DNA from: Planctomycetota bacterium
GTDB taxonomy: Bacteria; Planctomycetota; Planctomycetia; Pirellulales; Pirellulaceae
DNA length: 5,658 nt
NCBI GenBank assembly: GCA_026692885.1
Contig: JAPLNJ010000188.1
Location: 1-5,658, forward strand
Direction: 5' to 3'
The notes under the pieces: model-generated
The model's database searches: none
What the model saw: only the letters and a program-made list of their open reading frames with translations
Told to the model about the DNA's origin: nothing
Shown: positions 3,401-5,658 of the stretch, in pieces
Numbering within the stretch: the stretch's first letter is position 1
How the letters are laid out: each line of letters begins with the position of its first letter
Program-made: the position numbers and the translations under genes

Positions 3401-5658
3401 CAGACCGTCGAACGGGTCAGCGTGGCCGCGAATGGAACCCAAGCTACCGGGTCCAGCCGTGTGCCGTCGCTGAGCGCAGACGGCCGCTTCGTCGCGTTTG
3501 AGTCTTCCGCGTCGAACTTTGTGCCCGGCGACACGAACGGGGCCAGCGACGTGTTTGTCTTCGACCGGGAGAACCAGACCGTCGAACGGGTCAGCGTGGC
3601 CGCGAATGGAACCCAAGGTAACCTCCACAGCTGGAATCCGTCGTTGAGCGCGGACGGCCGCTTCGTAACGTTCGAATCTTGGGCGTCGAACTTGGTGTCC
3701 GGCGACACGAACGGGATGTGGGACATATTCGTCTACGACCGGCAGAATCGGACCATCGAGCGGGTCAGCGTGGCCGGGGGTGGCACCCAAGGTAACAGCG
3801 ACAGCAATTGGCCGTCCCTGAGCGCCGACGGTCGCTTCGTCGCGTTTGTTTCCACGGCGTCGAATCTCGTGCCCGGCGATTCGAATGGGGCCAGGGATGT
3901 GTTTGTCTACGACCGGCAGAATCGGGCCGTCGAACGGGTGGGTGAGTCCCAGTATGCGGCACCATCGCTGAGCGCGGACGGCCGCTTCGTCGCCTTCATT
4001 TCGGCAGCGTCGAACTTGGTCCCCGGGGACACGAACGGGGCCAGAGACGTGTTTGTCTACGACCGGCAGAACCGGACCGTCGAACGCGTCAGCTTGGCTG
4101 AGAATGGCACGCAAGGCAATTCCGGCAGCTCGGAGTGGAGCGCACCATCACTGAGCGCGGACGGCCGCTTCGTCGCGTTCGTTTCGGCCGCGTCGAACTT
4201 GGTGCCCGGCGACACGAACGGGGCTACCGACGTGTTTGTCTGTGACCGGCAGAATCGGACCGTCGCACGGGTCAGCGTGGCTGACGATGGCACGCAAGGT
4301 AATTCCAACAGTTGGGAGTTTAGCGCACCATCTCTGAGCGCGGACGGCCGCTTCGTCGCCTTCGTTTCGGCAGCGTCGAACTTGGTGCCCGGCGACACGA
4401 ACAGGACCTTGGATGGGTTCGTCTATGACCGGCAGAACCAGACCGTCCAGTCCGCAACCGTTCCACCCGTCGGTGACCAGCGACTCTTGGAGAGTGTCAC
4501 GGTTTCTGATAACAGGGGGTGGAGCGCTATTTCCGGCGCCATGGTGACGCACAATTCGCTCTATGCCCAAAACACGGCCCGAAGCATCGCGAGTGTTGAC
4601 TTGGCGTTCGGGTCAATCTCAACCGGTCATAATCTGATCGCCTCGGTGGTGGATCCCAGAGTCCAGCTCTTGTCGAGCGATCGGGTGGTTCCCAAGTCAG
4701 ATTCTTGGCTAGGCCCGCTGCAAGACAACGGAGGATCGACCTGGACCCACGCCATCCTTTCGGATAGCCCGGCCAGGGATGCCGCAGATCCTGCGAACCA
4801 TCCAGCGACCGATCAGCGTGGCATTGCACGGCCCCAGGATGGTGACGGAACGGGCGGGGCACAACCGGATATCGGCGCCTTCGAAGCCTTTCACGCCGAG
4901 ATTCGCGGCACCGTATTTGAAGATCTGGACCGCGACGGCCAGCGCGACGCGAACGAAATGGGTCTGGCCGGGCAATTCATGTTTGTCGATCTTAACCACA
5001 ACGGGATCTACGATATAGGCGAGCCCGCAGCCACGAGCACGGCCGATGATCCGCTCACGCCCACCGTCCAGGAGCAGGGAGCGTTCTCCTTCGCCGCCTT
5101 GGCTCCCGGAACCTACTTGACGGGCCCGCGTCCGGCACCGGGATGGTCCCTGACGTTCACGGCCCGTGAACGGGTCAGCGTGGCCGAGGATGGCACCCAA
5201 GGTGACAATTGGAGCGACGCACCTTCGCTGAGCGCGGACGGCCGCTTCGTCGCGTTTGAGTCTTACGCGTCGAATTTGGTGCCCGGGGACACGAATGGGA
5301 CGAGGGACGTGTTCGTCTATGACCGGCAAAACCTGACCGTAGAACGGGTCAGCGTGGGCGAGGATGGCACGCAAGGCAGCAATTCGAGCTCCTCCCCGTC
5401 GCTAAGCGCGGACGGCCGCTTCGTCGCGTTTCAATCTCTCGCGTCGAACTTGGTGCCCGGCGACACGAACGGGACCTGGGACGTGTGGGACGTGTTCGTC
5501 TTCGACCGGGAGAACCAGACCGTAGAACGGGTCAGCGTGGCCGCGAATGGCACCCAAGCTATCGGGTCCAGTCGTGTGCCGTCGCTGAGCGCAGACGGCC
5601 GCTTCGTCGCGTTTCAATCTCTCGCGTCGAACCTGGTGCCCGGCGACACGAACGGGAC
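440..5658 (+). CDS. Giant secreted-type multidomain S8 serine protease with beta-helix and PD40 propeller repeats (3' end beyond window)
   Basis: One frame stays open from the ATG at 440 to the window edge, giving 1739 complete codons and no stop. The start is supported by AAGGAG six bases upstream and by the LEPRLLL motif at residues 36-42, which is placed where LEPR-XLL family proteins carry it. Domains in order are: propeptide-like region (about 88-170), subtilisin-type S8 protease (D215, H326, oxyanion N425, S498), beta-sandwich-like segment (about 557-686), beta-helix part 1 (about 686-948), seven PD40/TolB-like repeats (952-1336), beta-helix part 2 (1347-1482), SdrD-B-like domain (1488-1574) and a second PD40 array (from 1577). 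All catalytic residues are present, so peptidase activity is likely. Export and cell-surface location are inferred from the architecture. The C-terminal anchor lies outside the window, and the substrate cannot be told. It appears to be transcribed alone, since no other gene is visible. Confidence 0.93.
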   Translation, partial: MHLRAWLRKQHQRLASRSVDKRFRARRQARRRLELLEPRLLLEGQGFADFGDVTPAWFATVPQIYTGADAVTVSSLTSGNDSSPPDVGWPRWIVRLNADEVGQASSPRDAEPLLNDGAVDFQVIRGLGLPGQALVRAFATAAESRAALAANPHVAAFEADDTVAAQVLPNDPDFSSMTDLHNVGQFGSTSDADIDAPEAWDLNTGSTNVVVGVIDSGIDVTHPDLYLNIWINQGEIRPDMRARLKDVDSDGRFTFYDLNDSANATVVTDFNGNGYIDAVDLLADPRWADGLDTDKNGFVDDFFGWNFRVAADEPFAPNDPRDALGHGTHVAGTIGAIGNNGRGVTGINWRSSLMSLKFLDDSNQGLTSDAISAVNYATMMRKDFGANVRVLNASWGQSGGSNAALRGRIEAAGQAGILFVAAAGNGNILGQGINLDREPFYPASYDLDNILSVAASGSNDELARFSNYGATSVDLAAPGIGVLSTLPGGRYGTANGTSMAAPHVTGTAALIWAEMPDATLAEVRQAILGGVESLPKLLGLTVSGGRLNALEAMNSNAFAPRTKFVSAANVTTAGGVDNLITVRYTDRNGIDTTSLDAGDLVVTRQWGPKDSLPVTLIPGSVSANGDGTAITATYRLVAPGGSWDVLDFGRYAIRVVDQQVRGRNGLFAPAESIGKFSVRIADSSVFYVDTFTDGVDANVGDGIAADASGHGTLRAAIQEANAVAPAVRTIILDSGIYLLSLPPIPDATVPFPTHVKGGSPLESSAPWSNETTGDLDVVGNVTIVGDDARTSTIDARGLDRVFKVYTGATLVLRRTGITSGAAPAGQDGGGILTAGMLELDASLVAKNSTSGAGGGIAVWGGETHISQSTISDNTATGNGGGGLLVCNQASLEVYGSTIARNVALRGGGGILSMYGGATQVTNSTLSGNDAGDAPGGAVGIFLGNNADSRSSSLSGDGRFVAFESYASNLVPGDTNGASDVFVFDRENQTVERVSVAANGTQATGSSRVPSLSADGRFVAFESSASNFVPGDTNGASDVFVFDRENQTVERVSVAANGTQGNLHSWNPSLSADGRFVTFESWASNLVSGDTNGMWDIFVYDRQNRTIERVSVAGGGTQGNSDSNWPSLSADGRFVAFVSTASNLVPGDSNGARDVFVYDRQNRAVERVGESQYAAPSLSADGRFVAFISAASNLVPGDTNGARDVFVYDRQNRTVERVSLAENGTQGNSGSSEWSAPSLSADGRFVAFVSAASNLVPGDTNGATDVFVCDRQNRTVARVSVADDGTQGNSNSWEFSAPSLSADGRFVAFVSAASNLVPGDTNRTLDGFVYDRQNQTVQSATVPPVGDQRLLESVTVSDNRGWSAISGAMVTHNSLYAQNTARSIASVDLAFGSISTGHNLIASVVDPRVQLLSSDRVVPKSDSWLGPLQDNGGSTWTHAILSDSPARDAADPANHPATDQRGIARPQDGDGTGGAQPDIGAFEAFHAEIRGTVFEDLDRDGQRDANEMGLAGQFMFVDLNHNGIYDIGEPAATSTADDPLTPTVQEQGAFSFAALAPGTYLTGPRPAPGWSLTFTARERVSVAEDGTQGDNWSDAPSLSADGRFVAFESYASNLVPGDTNGTRDVFVYDRQNLTVERVSVGEDGTQGSNSSSSPSLSADGRFVAFQSLASNLVPGDTNGTWDVWDVFVFDRENQTVERVSVAANGTQAIGSSRVPSLSADGRFVAFQSLASNLVPGDTNG
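545..565 (+). other. LEPR-XLL N-terminal motif
   Basis: Residues 36-42 read LEPRLLL, directly after an Arg-rich stretch (residues 22-32). Large planctomycete surface proteins often carry this LEPR-XLL motif near the N-terminus. The first 60 residues contain no long hydrophobic segment, so a classical signal peptide is not evident. The motif is commonly taken to mark extracytoplasmic proteins, but its mechanism is not something this sequence can show. Confidence 0.75.
1052..2098 (+). other. S8 subtilisin-type peptidase domain
   Basis: The three subtilase signatures are intact and in order: Asp in VVVGVIDSGIDVTHPDL (D215), His in GHGTHVAGT (H326), and Ser in GTSMAAPHVTG (S498). The oxyanion-hole Asn is in VAAAGN (N425). 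The segment before it (about residues 88-184), with WIVRL and later PNDPDF and LHNVGQ, matches the propeptide-to-mature junction usual in these proteases. The domain closes with a helix-rich stretch ending GGRLNALEAM near residue 553. Asp and His are 111 residues apart, much more than the roughly 32 in classical subtilisin, because of a calcium-loop insertion. Confidence 0.93.
1175..1348 (+). other. Dockerin-like EF-hand insertion within the protease domain
   Basis: Between the catalytic Asp and His lie two 12-residue EF-hand-type loops: residues 246-257 (D246, D248, D250, G251, D257) and residues 269-280 (D269, N271, N273, G274, D280). Their starts are 23 residues apart, as in a dockerin-type duplicated calcium motif. 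A third acidic loop (D292, D294, N296, G297, D300, D301) precedes the FFGWNF motif that these bacterial S8 enzymes often show. Calcium binding that stabilises the catalytic domain is the likely role. This is inferred from ligand spacing only. Confidence 0.65.
2108..2497 (+). other. Beta-sandwich (Ig-like) linker domain
   Basis: Residues about 557-686 follow the protease domain and contain alternating hydrophobic strands such as NLITVRYTD, DLVVTRQWG, AITATYRLV and YAIRVVDQQV, ending in KFSVRIAD. The pattern resembles a beta-sandwich spacer of the kind placed after catalytic domains in planctomycete exoproteins. I cannot name a precise family. It probably serves as a spacer or binding module. 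Confidence 0.45.
2495..3283 (+). other. Parallel beta-helix domain, N-terminal part
   Basis: The segment opens with FYVDTFTDGVDAN and LRAAIQEAN (residues 713-721), the standard entry motif of right-handed beta-helix proteins that end in a choice-of-anchor Q region. Rungs follow with the recurring pattern of a Gly-rich turn, short strand, S-T-[IL]-x-x-N: for example HISQSTISDN, VYGSTIARN and VTNSTLSGN. The helix breaks off after GIFLGNNADS (residue 948), where propeller repeats begin, and resumes at residue 1347. Such domains usually bind or process polysaccharide or act as adhesins; which applies here is unknown. Confidence 0.8.
3293..4447 (+). repeat. Tandem array 1: seven PD40/TolB-like beta-propeller repeats, coding
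   Basis: Seven in-frame units start at 3293, 3467, 3641, 3815, 3965, 4148 and 4331, with spacings of 174, 174, 174, 150, 183 and 183 bases. Each encodes a blade of the form SLSADGRFVAF, SNLVPGDTNG, DVFVYDRQN, TVERVSV, then a variable linker after GTQ. This matches the WD40-like PD40 repeats of TolB-type propellers. Units 1-2 carry DREN; units 3-7 carry DRQN. Unit 4 has a linker shortened by eight residues. Seven blades would suit a closed propeller. The array interrupts a beta-helix domain and is highly similar at the DNA level as well as the protein level. Confidence 0.9.
4478..4885 (+). other. Parallel beta-helix domain, C-terminal part (choice-of-anchor Q type)
   Basis: Immediately after propeller array 1 a rung reappears (LLESVTVSDN, residues 1349-1358), followed by HNSLYAQNTA and STGHNLI. 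The closing motifs are PLQDNGGSTWTHAI, DQRGIARP (1458-1465) and DIGAFE (1477-1482). These are the usual C-terminal end of the beta-helix family that begins with LRAAIQEAN. Since the opening motif lies about 630 residues upstream, before the array, both parts belong to one domain that has been split. Confidence 0.85.
4901..5161 (+). other. SdrD-B-like domain
   Basis: Residues 1488-1574 read as an SdrD-B-like module. They open with GTVFEDLDRDGQRDANE (acidic ligands at D1497, D1499, D1503 and E1506), then a second calcium-type loop FVDLNHNGIYDIGEP (D1517, N1519, N1521, D1525, E1528), then FSFAALAPGTY and PGWSLTF. Modules of this family form stiff calcium-binding stalks in surface proteins. The segment after GTY is shortened and lacks the usual final strand before the propeller repeats start, so the module may be truncated at its C-terminal edge. 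Confidence 0.78.
5168..5658 (+). repeat. Tandem array 2: PD40/TolB-like propeller repeats, coding (continues past window)
   Basis: The array opens in mid-unit with ERVSVAEDGTQ (5168-5224), then full-phase units start at 5225, 5399 and 5582, spaced 174 and 183 bases apart. The third is cut by the window edge. The repeat family is the same as in array 1. Opening on the last strand of a blade is the strand-swapped closure common in beta-propellers, unlike array 1, which opens on the first strand. Unit 9 carries a 9-base tandem duplication, giving DVWDVF instead of DVF. Confidence 0.88.
5478..5495 (+). repeat. 9-bp tandem duplication inside propeller unit 9
   Basis: GGGACGTGT occurs twice back to back (5478-5486 and 5487-5495). 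The result is an in-frame gain of three residues (DVWDVF) and a 183-base unit instead of 174. This looks like simple replication slippage. Confidence 0.9.

Noticed and set aside
3149..4114. Long minus-strand open frame with a repeating Pro/Val/Arg-rich sequence (also 4148-4570, 4709-5374 and 5402-5617)
   Set aside because: It is the mirror of the plus-strand propeller repeats. GC-rich codon use keeps the antisense frame open, and it breaks where the true frame does not. No ribosome site or known domain is seen.

Overview
The window is GC-rich and most resembles a planctomycete chromosome. The evidence is an LEPRLLL-type N-terminal motif, a giant multidomain secreted-type protein, and non-coding DNA crowded with palindromic elements. 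No neighbouring gene is visible, so the assignment rests on protein architecture and repeat style recalled from memory, not on a marker gene.

Layout. Bases 1-439 are non-coding. They hold a structured palindromic element (about 1-121), a perfect 31-bp inverted repeat with a 3-base loop (192-256), a 7-bp stem-loop (296-314), an imperfect hairpin (367-391) and a ribosome binding site (428-433). I see nothing recognisable in 122-191 or 315-366, and no end of an upstream gene. From 440 to the window edge a single uninterrupted plus-strand reading frame runs for 1739 codons and continues beyond the window.

The protein, in order: a basic N-terminus with LEPRLLL (residues 36-42); a propeptide-like region (about 88-170); an S8 subtilisin-type catalytic domain (about 205-553; D215, H326, N425, S498) with a dockerin-like pair of EF-hand loops inserted between Asp and His; a beta-sandwich-like segment (about 557-686); the first part of a parallel beta-helix (about 686-948); seven PD40/TolB-like propeller repeats (952-1336); the rest of the beta-helix, with its usual C-terminal motifs DQRGIARP and DIGAFE (1347-1482); an SdrD-B-like domain (1488-1574); and a second propeller array (from 1577) that runs off the window.

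The most striking point is the nesting. A block of exactly seven propeller repeats sits inside one beta-helix domain, and joining the flanks would rebuild a beta-helix rung in register. A second copy of the same repeat family begins where the SdrD-B-like domain ends, at a perfect 15-bp palindrome. All repeat lengths are multiples of three, distant units share near-identical stretches, and a 9-bp tandem duplication is present. Together these suggest an in-frame, expanding and possibly transposable repeat cassette within a surface-protein gene. The architecture suggests a large exported or surface-attached calcium-dependent protease or adhesin; the substrate is unknown.
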